Source: Actinomycetales bacterium
GTDB taxonomy: Bacteria; Actinomycetota; Actinomycetes; Actinomycetales; Dermatophilaceae
Length of the DNA stretch: 51,796 nucleotides
Assembly: GCA_012515595.1 (NCBI GenBank)
Contig: JAAYYA010000355.1
Span: 1 to 51,796, forward strand
Direction of reading: 5' to 3'
Part shown: positions 7,572-17,301 of the stretch, one piece after another
Numbering within the stretch: the first letter of the stretch is position 1
Layout: each line of letters starts with the position of its first letter
Translations under genes and position numbers: made by a program
The notes under the pieces: generated by a model
Told to the model about the DNA's origin: nothing
Databases searched by the model: none
The model's input: the letters and a program-made list of their open reading frames with translations, nothing else

Positions 7572-8300
7572 ATGTCGCGGCTGAGAGGAGCCCGTGCCGA
7601 GGTGGTCCCCGAGTCCGTCCGTCGCGCAGGTGGTGTGCCTGAAGCCACCGTGGGTCGGCTGCCGTTGTATCTGAGGGCGCTCACGCCCCTGCACGACCAG
7701 GGCATCACCAACGTCGCCTCCGAGGAGCTCGCCGCGCTCGCCGGCGTGCGCTCCACGCAGCTGCGCAAGGACCTCTCCCACCTCGGGTCCTACGGGGTGC
7801 GCGGCGTCGGCTACGACGTCGACCTCCTGGCGGCGCAGATCGCCCAGGAGCTCGGGCTCACCCAGGAGTGGCCGGTCGTGATCGTCGGGCTGGGCAACCT
7901 CGGACGGGCGCTCGCGTCATACGGCGGGTTCTCCGGTCGCGGGTTCCGCATCGTCGCCCTCGTCGACGACGACCCCGCCGTGGTGGGCACGCAGGTCGAG
8001 GGCCTGACCGTCACGACCCTGGCGGACCTGGCCGACTCCGGCCCGACCGTCGCCATCGGTGTCATCGCGACGCCGGCCCCGGCCGCCCAGGCGGTCGCCG
8101 ACCAGCTCGTCGCGATGGGCATCCGCTCCATCCTCAACTTCGCGCCCGGACACCTGACGGTGCCCGACGAGGTCGGGGTCCGCAGCGTCGACCTGGCGAC
8201 CGAACTGCAGATCCTCGCCTTCCACGAGCAGCGTCGCCTGCTCTCGGTGTCCCCGGAGGACCCGCTGCGCGGCGGCCGCGACCGGGAGGTGGCCGGATGA
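7572..8300 (+). CDS. rex: Redox-sensing transcriptional repressor Rex
   Basis: Homodimeric sensor of the NADH/NAD+ ratio; NADH releases it from DNA. The 242-residue protein has the N-terminal winged helix (RLPLYLRALTPL, then the recognition region ELAALAGVRSTQLRKDLSHL with G-S-Y-G-V-R-G-V-G-Y after it) and a Rossmann domain with VIVGLGNLGRALASYGGF. A perfect-length operator lies upstream, so it is autoregulated. Its stop overlaps the hemA start (ATGA), tying heme synthesis to respiration. ATG at 7572 has a poor ribosome site; GTG at 7602 is an alternative. Confidence 0.96.
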   Translation: MSRLRGARAEVVPESVRRAGGVPEATVGRLPLYLRALTPLHDQGITNVASEELAALAGVRSTQLRKDLSHLGSYGVRGVGYDVDLLAAQIAQELGLTQEWPVVIVGLGNLGRALASYGGFSGRGFRIVALVDDDPAVVGTQVEGLTVTTLADLADSGPTVAIGVIATPAPAAQAVADQLVAMGIRSILNFAPGHLTVPDEVGVRSVDLATELQILAFHEQRRLLSVSPEDPLRGGRDREVAG

Positions 8301-9634
8301 GCCTGCTGGTCGTTGGTGTCTCCCACCGCAGCGCCCCGATCGACCTGCTGGAGCGCGTGTCTCTCGACGAGGAGCGTTCCCGGACCCTGGCCACCGGCAT
8401 CGTGGGCCTGGAGGACGTCCGGGAGTCGCTGGTGCTCACCACCTGCAACCGCACCGAGGTGTATGCCGACGCCCTCACCTTCCACGGTGCCGTCGCCCAG
8501 GTCGGTGCCGCCCTCGCGGAAGAGACGGGGGTGGACCTGGACGTGCTCACCCCGCACCTCTACGTCCACTACGAGGACCGGGCCGTCCACCACCTGTTCT
8601 CCCTGGCGTGCGGCCTGGAGTCGATGGCCCTGGGAGAGACGGAGATCCTCGGCCAGCTGCGGTCGGCGCTGCGGGCCGGTCAGCGCGACGCCCACCTGGG
8701 TGCCGCGCTCAACCCGTTGTTCCAGCAGGCGCTGCGCGTCGGCAAGCGGGCCCACGCCGAGACCGGGTTGGACCGGGTGGCCCGGTCGCTGGTCCGCATC
8801 GCGATCGAGCGTGCCGACGACGTCCTCGGTGGGGTGGTCGGCGCCCGGGCCCTCGTCGTCGGGGCCGGCGCCATGTCCGGCCTGGCGACGACCTCGCTGC
8901 GCCGGGCGGGCGTGCGGGCGCTGACCGTCGTCAACCGGACGCTGGAGCGGGCCGAACGCCTGGCCCAGGCCCACGACGGGCAAGCCCGTGACTGGGACGA
9001 CCTGGCTGCCCAGCTGCAGGAGGCGGACCTCGTCCTGACCTGCACGGGGGCCACCGACCAGGTGATCACGCGCGAGCTGCTGACGGACGCGGATCGCAGC
9101 GACCGCCCGCTGCTCCTGGTCGACCTGGCGATGCCGCGGGACGTCGCGCCCGAGGTGGCCGACCTGCCGGGTGTGACGGTCTGGGGGCTGGAGGAGCTCG
9201 CCGAGCTGGCCGGTGCCGGTGCGGCGCAGGCCTCGGCACCCGACACCATCCCCTCGGAGACCCGGGTGGTGGTGCAGGGCGTGCGCGACCTGGTGGCCGG
9301 TGAGGTCGCGACCTACCTGGCGACGAGGCGCTCCGCCCAGGTGGGCCCCACGCTGGCCGATCTGCGCTCCCGCGCCGCGTCCGTCGCCGACACCGAGCTG
9401 GCCCGGCTGGACCACCGGCTCCCGGACCTCCCCGAGGAGCACCGGGCCGAGGTGCACCACAGCGTGCGCAGAATCCTCGACAAGCTGCTGCACACCCCGA
9501 CCGTGCGCGCCAGGGAGCTGGCGGCTGGCGACACGGACGGCTCCTACATCGCGCTGCTGCGCGAGCTGTTCGACCTCGACCCGCGGGACACCGCGACCGT
9601 CGAGCACCCCCCGAATGTGAGCGGGTTGCCATGA
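8297..9634 (+). CDS. hemA: Glutamyl-tRNA reductase
   Basis: First committed step of C5-pathway tetrapyrrole synthesis: glutamyl-tRNA to glutamate-1-semialdehyde with NADPH. The 445-residue protein has VVGVSHRSAPIDLLERVS, the catalytic Cys50 in TTCNRTE, CGLESMALGETEILGQ and the NADPH-binding LVVGAGAMSGLATT. The usual C-terminal dimerisation helix follows (VHHSVRRILDKLLHTPTVRARELA). Overlapped by rex upstream and hemC downstream (both ATGA), it is translationally coupled and presumably Rex-controlled. HemL, which acts next, is encoded 5 kb downstream. Confidence 0.97.
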   Translation: MSLLVVGVSHRSAPIDLLERVSLDEERSRTLATGIVGLEDVRESLVLTTCNRTEVYADALTFHGAVAQVGAALAEETGVDLDVLTPHLYVHYEDRAVHHLFSLACGLESMALGETEILGQLRSALRAGQRDAHLGAALNPLFQQALRVGKRAHAETGLDRVARSLVRIAIERADDVLGGVVGARALVVGAGAMSGLATTSLRRAGVRALTVVNRTLERAERLAQAHDGQARDWDDLAAQLQEADLVLTCTGATDQVITRELLTDADRSDRPLLLVDLAMPRDVAPEVADLPGVTVWGLEELAELAGAGAAQASAPDTIPSETRVVVQGVRDLVAGEVATYLATRRSAQVGPTLADLRSRAASVADTELARLDHRLPDLPEEHRAEVHHSVRRILDKLLHTPTVRARELAAGDTDGSYIALLRELFDLDPRDTATVEHPPNVSGLP

Positions 9635-10599
9635 CGACGAGTGCGACCGGTGTCGTGACCTCCACCCGAGGGCGTCCGCTGCGGCTGGGCACCCGGGCGA
9701 GCGAGCTGGCGACCTCCCAGTCCGGCTGGGTCGCCGACCGGTTGCGCGCCAGGGGCCACGAGGTCGAGCTGGTCCTCGTCCAGACCGAGGGCGACCGCTC
9801 CACGGCCCCGCTGACCCAGATCGGCGGCACCGGCGTCTTCGTCTCCGCGCTGCGCGAGGCACTGCTCGAGGGACGCATCGACTGCGCGGTCCACTCGCTC
9901 AAGGACATCCCCGTCGCCGAGGAGCCCGGCCTCGTCGTCGTCGCCGTGCCGGAGCGGGAGGATCCCCGTGACGTGCTGGTGTCCCGCGACGGGCTCCGGC
10001 TGGCGGACCTGCCCGACGGCGCGCTGATCGGCACCGGATCCCCACGACGCGCGGTGCAGCTCGAGGACGCCGCCCCGGGGGCCAGGGTCACCGACCTGCG
10101 GGGCAATGTCGGCAGCCGCATCGCCAAGGTCACCTCCGGAGCGCTCGACGCGATCGTGCTCGCGGCCGCGGGACTGAACCGCCTCGGGCGGGCCGATGAG
10201 GCCAGCGAGGTACTGGACACGACCGTCATGCTGCCCGCCCCGGGCCAGGGCGCACTGGCCGTGGAGTGCCGATCGGGTGACGCGGCCACGGTCGAGCTCC
10301 TCGCCGTCCTGGAGCACCCGGCGACCCGCACCTGCGTCGCCGCGGAGCGTGCCCTGCTGGCCGAGCTGGAAGCGGGGTGCAGCGCACCGGTGGGGGCACT
10401 GGCCCGGATCGAGGGGGACGAGATCGTCCTGGACGCGGTGGTGGGGAACGCGTCCGGCGGCACCCTCCGCCACAGTCTGCGCGGCGCCGACGCCTCCGGG
10501 CTCGGCCGTGAGATGGCCCAGCACTTCTTGAGCCGGTTGGCCCCAGCCGGTCTGAACCACCCCTCCCCAGCCCCCACAGCACAACATCCTGGAGCGTGA
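9631..10599 (+). CDS. hemC: Hydroxymethylbilane synthase (porphobilinogen deaminase)
   Basis: Polymerises four porphobilinogens into hydroxymethylbilane. The 322-residue protein shows LRLGTRASELATSQSGWVAD, the catalytic loop HSLKDIP with its Asp just before (DCAVHSLKD region), the substrate-binding GTGSPRRAVQL, and Cys250 in GCSAPVGALA, which carries the dipyrromethane cofactor. The start overlaps the hemA stop. The hemD start follows after 4 nt. Confidence 0.97.
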   Translation: MTTSATGVVTSTRGRPLRLGTRASELATSQSGWVADRLRARGHEVELVLVQTEGDRSTAPLTQIGGTGVFVSALREALLEGRIDCAVHSLKDIPVAEEPGLVVVAVPEREDPRDVLVSRDGLRLADLPDGALIGTGSPRRAVQLEDAAPGARVTDLRGNVGSRIAKVTSGALDAIVLAAAGLNRLGRADEASEVLDTTVMLPAPGQGALAVECRSGDAATVELLAVLEHPATRTCVAAERALLAELEAGCSAPVGALARIEGDEIVLDAVVGNASGGTLRHSLRGADASGLGREMAQHFLSRLAPAGLNHPSPAPTAQHPGA

Positions 10600-10603
10600 T
10601 TTC

Positions 10604-12244
10604 GTGAGCACCAGCACCGCAGTTCCCAGCGCCCCGACCGTCTCGAAGGCGCGGGTCGCCTTCGTCGGCGCGGGCCCCGGAGATCCCGGCCTGCTCACCG
10701 TGCGGGCGCGCGAGTACCTCGCTGCCGCCGACGTCGTCGTGCTCGACGAACCCGACGAGACCGGCTGGCTGACCGGCCTGGTCCGCGAGGGCGCCCACGT
10801 CGTCGAGGCCGGGCCGACCAGCGCGACCTCGCGGCGTTCCCCGGCGGCCCGGGCCAAGGCCCTGGTCCGGGAGGCGACCGCGCTGAAGGACCCGGAGGCC
10901 CTGGTCGTGCGGGTGATGTCGGGTGACCCGGCGGCCTTCACCACGCTCAGCCAGGAGGCCCTGGCCTGCCGTGCGGCGGGCGTGCTCTTCGAGATCGTCC
11001 CCGGCGTCTCGGCGGCCTGGTCCGTGCCGACCTACGCGGGCGTGCCGCTGACCTCCGCCGAGTCCGGCGAGGTGCACGTGATCGACGCCGCCGACTCCCG
11101 CACGGACTGGACGACCTCGGTGGCCGACGACGTCACCGTGGTGCTCCTCGGTGCGCCGGAGCAGCTGCGCAAGGCCCTGGGTGGCCTGCGCCGCGCGGGC
11201 CGCGACCCCCAGACGCCGGTCTGTCTCACCGAGCACGGCACCACCGTTGCCCAGCAGACCCTGGTCACGGTGCTGGACGGCGCGGAGGAGAGCCTGGCCG
11301 ACCACACCAGCCGGTTCGGCGTCGTGGTCGTCGGCCGGGGCGTCGACCTGCGCGACGAGCTCAGCTGGTTCGAGACCAAGCCGTTGTTCGGCTGGAACGT
11401 CCTGGTGCCGCGCACCAAGGACCAGGCGACCGAGATGACGACCCGGATCGCCTCGCACGGCGGCACGTCCCAGGTGGTCCCGACCATCAGCGTCGAACCG
11501 CCGCGCACCCCGCAGCAGATGGACCGCGCGATCCGCGGCCTGGTCACCGGTCGCTACGAGTGGGTCGGCTTCACCTCGGTGAACGCGGTCCGCGCGGTGC
11601 GTGAGAAGTTCACCGAGCTGGGCCTGGACGCCCGGGCGTTCGCCGGGCTCAAGGTCGCGGCCGTGGGCGGGGTCACCGCCGACGCCCTGCGCCAGTGGGG
11701 GATCGAGCCCGACCTGATCCCGACCACCGAGCAGTCCGCCCGCGGTCTGCTGGCCGACTGGCCGGAGTATGACGAGGTGCTCGACCCGATCAACCGGGTC
11801 TTCCTCCCGCGGGCCGACATCGCGACCGACACCCTGGTGGCCGGGCTGCTCGACATGGGCTGGGAGGTCGACGACGTCACGGCCTACCGGACGGTGCGCG
11901 CCTCGCCGCCGCCCGCGCCGGTGCGCGACGCGATCAAGGGCGGGCTGTTCGACGCGGTCTGCTTCACCAGCTCCTCGACGGTGCGCAACCTGGTCGGCAT
12001 CGCCGGCAAGCCGCATCCGAACACCGTGGTCGCCTGCATCGGTCCGGCGACGGCCAAGACCGCCGAGGAGCACGGGCTCCGGGTCGACGTCGTGGCGTCG
12101 GAGCCCCGGGCCACCGTGCTCGTCGAGGCGCTCGCCGCCCACGCGGCGGAGTACGCCCTCGCTGCACGGCACGCCGGCGAGCCGGTCCGGCCCAGCCAGC
12201 GTCGCACCTCCGGACGGCGCGGCGCCGCCCGGGCCCGCGCGTGA
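10604..12244 (+). CDS. hemD: HemD fusion: degenerate uroporphyrinogen methyltransferase-like domain plus uroporphyrinogen-III synthase
   Basis: A 546-residue two-domain protein. Residues about 16-245 resemble the SAM-dependent uroporphyrinogen-III methyltransferase ([14 protein letters not shown], then GDPAAF and [22 protein letters not shown]). Residues about 260-525 form HemD, which closes and inverts ring D ([39 protein letters not shown]). In the first domain the usual active-site arginine after ADVVVxD is missing (it reads DEPDET) and the KGGDPF loop is MSGDPA, so methyltransferase activity is doubtful. The M. tuberculosis protein is similarly altered. GGAG lies 9 nt before the GTG; the stop overlaps hemB. 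Confidence 0.92.
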   Translation: MSTSTAVPSAPTVSKARVAFVGAGPGDPGLLTVRAREYLAAADVVVLDEPDETGWLTGLVREGAHVVEAGPTSATSRRSPAARAKALVREATALKDPEALVVRVMSGDPAAFTTLSQEALACRAAGVLFEIVPGVSAAWSVPTYAGVPLTSAESGEVHVIDAADSRTDWTTSVADDVTVVLLGAPEQLRKALGGLRRAGRDPQTPVCLTEHGTTVAQQTLVTVLDGAEESLADHTSRFGVVVVGRGVDLRDELSWFETKPLFGWNVLVPRTKDQATEMTTRIASHGGTSQVVPTISVEPPRTPQQMDRAIRGLVTGRYEWVGFTSVNAVRAVREKFTELGLDARAFAGLKVAAVGGVTADALRQWGIEPDLIPTTEQSARGLLADWPEYDEVLDPINRVFLPRADIATDTLVAGLLDMGWEVDDVTAYRTVRASPPPAPVRDAIKGGLFDAVCFTSSSTVRNLVGIAGKPHPNTVVACIGPATAKTAEEHGLRVDVVASEPRATVLVEALAAHAAEYALAARHAGEPVRPSQRRTSGRRGAARARA

Positions 12245-13266
12245 GTGCCGAGGTCGCATCGCCTCGTGTGGCCGGCGGACCGGTGACAGGTCCGCACGAG
12301 CGGCCCCGCCGTCTCCGGACCACCCCGGCGATGCGGCGCCTCGTCGCGCAGACGAGGCTGTCCGCGGCCGACCTGGTGCTGCCCGTCTTCGTCCGCGAGG
12401 ACATCTCCGAGCCGGCACCGATCTCCTCGATGCCCGGTGTCGTGCAGCACACCCGTGACTCGCTGAAGCGGGCCGCGCACGAGGCCGTCGAGGCGGGCGT
12501 CGGCGGGCTGATGCTCTTCGGGGTCCCCTCACCGGACCACAAGGACGCCGAAGGAACCTGGGGAACCCGGCCCGACGGCATACTCAACCTCGCCCTGGAG
12601 GACCTGCGCGGCGAGCTCGGCGACGCCACCGTGCTGATGGCCGACCTGTGCTTGGACGAGTTCACCGACCACGGCCACTGCGGGGTGCTCGACGACGAGG
12701 GACGCGTGGACAACGACGCCACGCTGGGGCGGTATGCCGACATGGCCCTCGCGCAGGCCGCTGCCGGGGCGCACGTGGTCGGGCCGTCCGGGATGATGGA
12801 CGGGCAGGTCGCGGTGATCCGGGAGGCCCTGGACGGTGCAGGGCGCACTGACGTGGCGGTCCTGGCCTACACCGCCAAGTACGCCTCTGCCTACTACGGC
12901 CCGTTCCGGGAGGCGGTCGGGTCGAGCCTGCAGGGGGACCGCAAGACCTACCAGCAGGACCCTGCCAACGCGACCGAGTCGCTGCGCGAGCTCCGGCTGG
13001 ATCTCGCCGAGGGAGCAGACCTGGTCATGGTCAAGCCCGCCCTGCCCTACCTCGACGTGCTGCGCCAGGTCGCCGACGTGTCGGACGTGCCGGTCGCGGC
13101 CTACCAGGTGTCGGGGGAGTACTCCCAACTCGAGGCGGCCGCCGAGCGCGGCTGGCTGGACCGCGACCGGGCGGTGCTGGAGACCCTCACCTCGATCCGC
13201 CGGGCGGGTGCCCAGGTGGTGCTGACCTACTACGCCGTGCACGCGGCCGGGCTGCTCGCCCGCTGA
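12241..13266 (+). CDS. hemB: Delta-aminolevulinic acid dehydratase (porphobilinogen synthase)
   Basis: Condenses two 5-aminolevulinates to porphobilinogen. The 341-residue protein has both active-site lysines, in [14 protein letters not shown] and [11 protein letters not shown]. The metal-site region reads [14 protein letters not shown]: of the three zinc cysteines of E. coli-type enzymes, the first and third are present and the middle one is Asp. This hybrid is typical of actinobacteria, and metal dependence cannot be told by sequence alone. GTG start overlaps hemD. It ends the rex-hemACDB run, converging on yceI over a large hairpin. Confidence 0.97.
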   Translation: MSAEVASPRVAGGPVTGPHERPRRLRTTPAMRRLVAQTRLSAADLVLPVFVREDISEPAPISSMPGVVQHTRDSLKRAAHEAVEAGVGGLMLFGVPSPDHKDAEGTWGTRPDGILNLALEDLRGELGDATVLMADLCLDEFTDHGHCGVLDDEGRVDNDATLGRYADMALAQAAAGAHVVGPSGMMDGQVAVIREALDGAGRTDVAVLAYTAKYASAYYGPFREAVGSSLQGDRKTYQQDPANATESLRELRLDLAEGADLVMVKPALPYLDVLRQVADVSDVPVAAYQVSGEYSQLEAAAERGWLDRDRAVLETLTSIRRAGAQVVLTYYAVHAAGLLAR

Positions 13267-13288
13267 CCGGAGCGGCGTCCAGAACGCC

Positions 13289-13344
13289 GAGTGCCCCGAC
13301 TTTCGACGCTCTGCTGAGCTGGAGCGTCAAAAGTCGGGGCACTC
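13289..13344. repeat. 23-bp-stem hairpin between convergent hemB and yceI
   Basis: Left arm 13289-13311 and right arm 13322-13344 are complementary at 22 of 23 positions (one more C-G pair outside), with a 10-nt loop. The arms begin GAGTGCCCCGAC and end GTCGGGGCACTC. T runs sit in the 5' arm and A runs in the 3' arm, the reverse of a normal terminator, so besides bidirectional termination a REP-like or cruciform element is possible. Confidence 0.8.
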
Positions 13345-13389
13345 GCGTGTGGCCGGCCCGGGATCGGGGCAGCGTGCGCCCGGTCGGGC

Positions 13390-13941
13390 TCAGGCCTGGG
13401 CGTCCTCGCCGGTCGGGACGATCAGCTCGACGTCCAGGTGCAGCTTGACCTTCTCGGAGACGAGCACGCCGCCGCCCTCGACGGCGACGTTCCAGGTCAG
13501 GTCCCAGTCCTTGCGGTGGACCTCGGCAGTGGCCTCGAAGCCGGCCCGGGTGCCGCCCCACGGGTCGGGGGAGACGCCGTTGAACTCCAGGTCGAAGGTC
13601 ACCGGGCGGGTGTTGCCCTTGATGGTCAGGTCGCCGGTCATCGAGGACTCGGTGATCTCGGTGGAGGTGAAGGTCATCGTCGGGTGGTGCTCCACGTCGA
13701 AGAAGTCCGAGGTGCGCAGGTGGTTGTCACGGTCGTCGTTGCGCGTGTCGACGGAGTTGAGCTGGACCTCGGCGGTGACCTTGCTGTCGGCGAGGGTCTC
13801 ACCGACGACGACGTCCGCGGTGAACTCGGAGAAGGTGCCACGGACCTTGGCCACCATCATGTGACGGGCGGTGAAGCCGATCTCGGTGTGCGTCGGGTCG
13901 ACGGCGTAGTTGCCCGGGGCCAGGCTGTTGAAGACGGTCAT
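13390..13941 (-). CDS. YceI-family protein
   Basis: A lipocalin-like beta-barrel of 183 residues that binds polyisoprenoid-like lipids in characterised members. It matches family blocks: YAVDPTHTEIGFTARHMMVAKVRGTF near the start, DSKVTAEV, RNDDRDNHLRTSDFFDVEHHPTMTF and DLTIKGNTRPVTFDLEF. No signal peptide is visible, so it is probably cytoplasmic, unlike E. coli YceI. AGGAG lies 5 nt before the ATG at 13941. It is divergent from a MarR gene with a palindrome between, which suggests local control by that MarR protein. Confidence 0.9.
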   Translation of the reverse strand: MTVFNSLAPGNYAVDPTHTEIGFTARHMMVAKVRGTFSEFTADVVVGETLADSKVTAEVQLNSVDTRNDDRDNHLRTSDFFDVEHHPTMTFTSTEITESSMTGDLTIKGNTRPVTFDLEFNGVSPDPWGGTRAGFEATAEVHRKDWDLTWNVAVEGGGVLVSEKVKLHLDVELIVPTGEDAQA

Positions 13942-13991
13942 GGGTGCTCCTGTGGGTTGCGGGGGTGCAATCTGGACTGACGGGTATAACA

Positions 13992-14005
13992 GTTGACCAT
14001 TCAAC
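13992..14005. promoter_or_regulatory. Candidate MarR operator GTTGA-N4-TCAAC
   Basis: Perfect 5+5 palindrome GTTGACCATTCAAC in the A+T-rich centre of the yceI/marR gap. On the minus strand TTATAC lies just downstream and could be the yceI -10 box, so binding would block yceI. Confidence 0.5.
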
Positions 14006-14094
14006 CATATTCCGAGTCGCTACGATCGGACCGGACGATCTTCTCTAAGCCCAGCACATCGACGGCCTGTGTGCCAGTGCGGAAAGGTGCGTTG

Positions 14095-14637
14095 ATGGCG
14101 CAAGATGCCACTCCGCCGGCGGTCGACCGCGTCCGCGGACAGGGCGCCGACGACCAGGCCCAGGGCGCCGACGGCCAGGTCCGGTGGCTGACCCCGGACG
14201 AGCAGGTTGCGTGGCGGGCCTACCTGCGCGGGTCGCGCCTGATCGCGACGGCGCTGGACGAGGGCCTGACCCAGCACGGCACCCGGCTGACCGAGTACGA
14301 GATCCTCTCGATGCTCTCCGAGGCGCCCGGGGGACGGCTGCGGATGTCCGCGCTCGCCCAGCTCGTCGTGCAGTCGCGGAGCCGGCTCACCCACACCGCC
14401 ACCCGCCTGGAGCGGCTCGGGTGGGTGCAGCGGCGCGCGGTCCGTGAGGACCGACGTGGGGTCGAGCTGAGCCTGACGCCCGCCGGCCGCGCGGTCCTGG
14501 AGCGTCTGTCCGAGGTGCATGTGAGCGACGTGCGCCGGGTGCTGCTGGATCGCCTGACCCCGGAGGAGTTCACCGCCCTGGGACGAGCCATGGCGCGCAT
14601 CGTCGAGGCCAACGACGTCAGTGAGGAAGAGTGCTGA
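14095..14637 (+). CDS. MarR-family transcriptional regulator
   Basis: A 180-residue winged-helix regulator. An acidic, Gln/Asp-rich N-terminal tail of about 35 residues is followed by the MarR core ([83 protein letters not shown]). GGAAAGG lies 7 nt before the ATG at 14095. It is divergent from yceI and overlaps hemL by 7 nt, so it may control yceI and is co-transcribed with hemL. The ligand is unknown. Confidence 0.88.
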   Translation: MAQDATPPAVDRVRGQGADDQAQGADGQVRWLTPDEQVAWRAYLRGSRLIATALDEGLTQHGTRLTEYEILSMLSEAPGGRLRMSALAQLVVQSRSRLTHTATRLERLGWVQRRAVREDRRGVELSLTPAGRAVLERLSEVHVSDVRRVLLDRLTPEEFTALGRAMARIVEANDVSEEEC

Positions 14638-15965
14638 ACACCCCCTACCCGCACGACGCCCCCGAGTCCGCCACCCTGCTCGAACGCGCCCGCGCCGTGA
14701 TCCCGGGCGGGGTCAACTCACCGGTCCGCGCCTTCCGCTCGGTCGGCGGCACGCCCCGCTTCATGCGCTCGGCCACCGGGCCGTGGCTCACCGACGCCGA
14801 CGGTCGCCGCTATGTCGACCTGGTCGGCAGCTGGGGCCCGATGATCCTCGGCCACGCCCACCCCGAGGTGCTGGAGGCCGTGCGCTCCACGGCCGCGGCC
14901 GGGTTCAGCTTCGGCACGCCCAGCGAGCACGAGGTGGCCCTGACCGAGGAGATCGTCTCCCGGGTCGAGCCCGTGGAGCGGGTGCGCCTGGTCAACTCCG
15001 GCACCGAGGCCACGATGAGCGCGATCCGCCTGGCTCGCGGCTTCACCGGCCGCAGCGTCATCGTCAAGTTCGCCGGCTGCTACCACGGCCACGTCGACTC
15101 CCTGCTGGCCTCGGCCGGGTCGGGCCTGGCCACGTTCGCGCTGCCCGACTCGGCCGGCGTGCCGGCGAGCAGCGCCGCCGAGACCATCGTGCTGCCCTAC
15201 AACGACGTGCCCGCGCTGGAGGCCGCCTTCGCCGAACGCGGGGCCGAGATCGCGGCCGTCATCACCGAGGCCTGCCCCGGCAACATGGGGGTGGTTCCGC
15301 CGCTGCCCGGCTACACCGAGGCGCTGCGCCGGGTGACCCGCGCGCACGGTGCCCTGCTCATCTCCGACGAGGTGATGACCGGGTTCCGCTGCAGCCGGGC
15401 CGGGTGGTTCGGGCTGGAGGGACCGTATGCCGAGGGCTCGCCCGACCTCTTCACCTTCGGCAAGGTGATGGGCGGGGGCTTCCCCACGGCCGCCTTCGGC
15501 GGCCGCGCCGACGTGATGGCGCTGCTGGCGCCGGAGGGGCCGGTCTACCAGGCGGGGACGCTCTCGGGGAACCCGGTCGCCAGCGCGGCGGGCCTGACCA
15601 CCCTGCGGCTATGCACCCCCGAGGTCTACCAGCGGCTCGACGAGGTGGCGCACACCATCGCCGAGGCTGTCGCCGCCGAGCTCACCCGCGCCGGGGTCGC
15701 CCACCGGATCCAGTGGGCCGGTTCGATGTTCAGCGTCTTCCTCCGTGAGGGCGAGGTGCACGACTACGCCGACGCGCAGGCGCAGGACAGCGCGGCGTTC
15801 GGGCGCTTCTTCCACGGGATGCTGCGCCGCGGCGTGCACCTGCCGCCGAGCTCGTTCGAGACCTGGTTCGTCTCCGCGGCCATCGACGAGGAGGCCGTCG
15901 GCGTCGTCCTCGAAGCGCTCCCGGGGGCCGTCACCGAGCTGGTCGGCGACCCGGCGCACGGGTGA
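14631..15965 (+). CDS. hemL: Glutamate-1-semialdehyde 2,1-aminomutase
   Basis: PLP enzyme converting glutamate-1-semialdehyde to 5-aminolevulinate, directly after HemA. The 444-residue protein has [11 protein letters not shown], the glycine-rich [16 protein letters not shown], the cofactor Asp in SDEVMTGFR and the Schiff-base Lys278 in [12 protein letters not shown]. The GTG lies within the last codons of the MarR gene, with GAGGA only 3 nt upstream, so translation probably depends on coupling. With hemA/C/D/B it completes the route to uroporphyrinogen III. Confidence 0.96.
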   Translation: MLNTPYPHDAPESATLLERARAVIPGGVNSPVRAFRSVGGTPRFMRSATGPWLTDADGRRYVDLVGSWGPMILGHAHPEVLEAVRSTAAAGFSFGTPSEHEVALTEEIVSRVEPVERVRLVNSGTEATMSAIRLARGFTGRSVIVKFAGCYHGHVDSLLASAGSGLATFALPDSAGVPASSAAETIVLPYNDVPALEAAFAERGAEIAAVITEACPGNMGVVPPLPGYTEALRRVTRAHGALLISDEVMTGFRCSRAGWFGLEGPYAEGSPDLFTFGKVMGGGFPTAAFGGRADVMALLAPEGPVYQAGTLSGNPVASAAGLTTLRLCTPEVYQRLDEVAHTIAEAVAAELTRAGVAHRIQWAGSMFSVFLREGEVHDYADAQAQDSAAFGRFFHGMLRRGVHLPPSSFETWFVSAAIDEEAVGVVLEALPGAVTELVGDPAHG

Positions 15966-15987
15966 GGTTCCTGCCAGGAACGCATGG

Positions 15988-15993
15988 GACAAT
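15988..15993 (+). promoter_or_regulatory. Possible -10 box for leaderless phosphatase transcript
   Basis: GACAAT ends 7 nt before the ATG at 16001, leaderless spacing, and no ribosome site is present. It departs from TANNNT at the first position. Confidence 0.35.
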
Positions 15994-16000
15994 CGCCGGC

Positions 16001-16648
16001 ATGACCTCCCCCCTCCGCACGCTCGTGCACGTGGTGCGCCACGGCGAGGTCGACAACCCCGAACGCGTCCTCTACGGACGGATGGCCGGCTACCGCCTGT
16101 CCCCCCTGGGGGAGCAGATGGCCGAGCGGGTCGCGGACTCCATGGCCGGGCGCGACGTCGTGCACCTGGTGGCCTCGCCGCTGGAGCGCGCGCAGCAGAC
16201 CGCCGCCCCCATCGGGCGGATCCTGGGCCTCGAGGTCGGCACCGACGAGCGGCTGATCGAGGCGGGCAACACCTTCGAGGGGACGACCGTGGGCGCCGAC
16301 CCGCGCCAGCTGCTTCGCTGGGAGAACCTGCGCCGCCTGAGCAACCCCACCACACCCTCCTGGGGCGAGCCCTACCGCGACATCGCCACCCGGATGCTTG
16401 CGGCCGTCGACGCGGCCCGTCGCGCCGCCCGCGGGCACGAGGCGGTGCTGGTCAGCCACCAGCTGCCGATCGAGACGCTGCGCCGCACCATCGAGGGGCG
16501 CCGCCTCTGGCACAACCCCCGCGCCCGGCAGTGCACCCTCGCGTCGGTCACCACGATCACCTACCTCGGCGACGACCCGGTGGAGCTCGACTACGCCGAG
16601 CCGGCTGGCGACCTGCTGCCCGGCCTCGCGCCCGGGGCGGGCACGTGA
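16001..16648 (+). CDS. Histidine phosphatase (phosphoglycerate-mutase-like)
   Basis: A 215-residue branch-2-like histidine phosphatase fold. The catalytic motif is VVRHGEVDNPERVLYGR (RHG, phospho-His), with the second half ASPLERAQQTAAPI, Glu in LIEAGNTFEG, and SHQLPIETLRR (second catalytic His). Counterpart of Rv0525 between hemL and the cytochrome c genes; substrate unknown. GTG at 15962 would overlap hemL but adds 13 residues with no homology that I recall, so the ATG at 16001 is preferred. The stop overlaps the thioredoxin start (GTGA). Confidence 0.87.
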   Translation: MTSPLRTLVHVVRHGEVDNPERVLYGRMAGYRLSPLGEQMAERVADSMAGRDVVHLVASPLERAQQTAAPIGRILGLEVGTDERLIEAGNTFEGTTVGADPRQLLRWENLRRLSNPTTPSWGEPYRDIATRMLAAVDAARRAARGHEAVLVSHQLPIETLRRTIEGRRLWHNPRARQCTLASVTTITYLGDDPVELDYAEPAGDLLPGLAPGAGT

Positions 16649-17301
16649 GGGCCCGGCGCGGCTCCGGGCGCACGGTCGGCACCACCTCACCTCGCATGGC
16701 CGGCGCCGCGCTGCTGCTGGGCGCCGCCCTGGTGCTCACGGGGTGCGGTGACGACGCCAACACGGTCAGCGGCCAGGCGCGCGACGGCAGCCAGAAGGGC
16801 TACGTCTCCGGCGACGGCACGGTCGAGCAGCTGTCCCCCGACGAGCGCACGGTCACCATCGAGCTGACCGGGCAGGCGATGGCCGGCACCGACCCGGACA
16901 CCGGCGAGGTGCAGCTCGAGCCGTGGTCATCCGTCGACGCGCGCGGTGAGGTGCTGGTGATCAACGTCTGGGGCTCCTGGTGCGGGCCCTGCGTGGAGGA
17001 GGTCCCGGACCTGAAGGCGGCGCACGCCCACTTCGAGGAGACCGGTGACCCCGTCCGCTTCGTCGGCGTGAACGACCGCGACTCGGCCTCGGCGGCCCTG
17101 GCCTTCGAGCAGCGCCACGGGATGCCCTACCCCTCCCTCGTCGACGACGGTGGACAGACCCTGCTCCAGCTGCAGGGGATGGCCAACCCGCGACCGACGA
17201 CCCTGGTGATCGACCGGGAGGGCCGCCTCGCCGCGCGGGTGGCCGGCCAGGTCGACGACGCCACCCTGCAGGGGCTGGTCGAGGACGTGCTCGCTTCGTG
17301 A
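16645..17301 (+). CDS. TlpA/ResA-like thiol-disulfide oxidoreductase lipoprotein (CcsX role)
   Basis: Extracytoplasmic, membrane-anchored thioredoxin that keeps apocytochrome c heme-binding cysteines reduced. The 218-residue protein has a signal peptide with lipobox LTGC (Cys34), then a thioredoxin domain with WCGPC at Cys113/Cys116 and cis-Pro in [13 protein letters not shown]. The stop overlaps the ccdA start, so electrons would pass from CcdA to this protein. Counterpart of Rv0526. Confidence 0.92.
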   Translation: MRARRGSGRTVGTTSPRMAGAALLLGAALVLTGCGDDANTVSGQARDGSQKGYVSGDGTVEQLSPDERTVTIELTGQAMAGTDPDTGEVQLEPWSSVDARGEVLVINVWGSWCGPCVEEVPDLKAAHAHFEETGDPVRFVGVNDRDSASAALAFEQRHGMPYPSLVDDGGQTLLQLQGMANPRPTTLVIDREGRLAARVAGQVDDATLQGLVEDVLAS

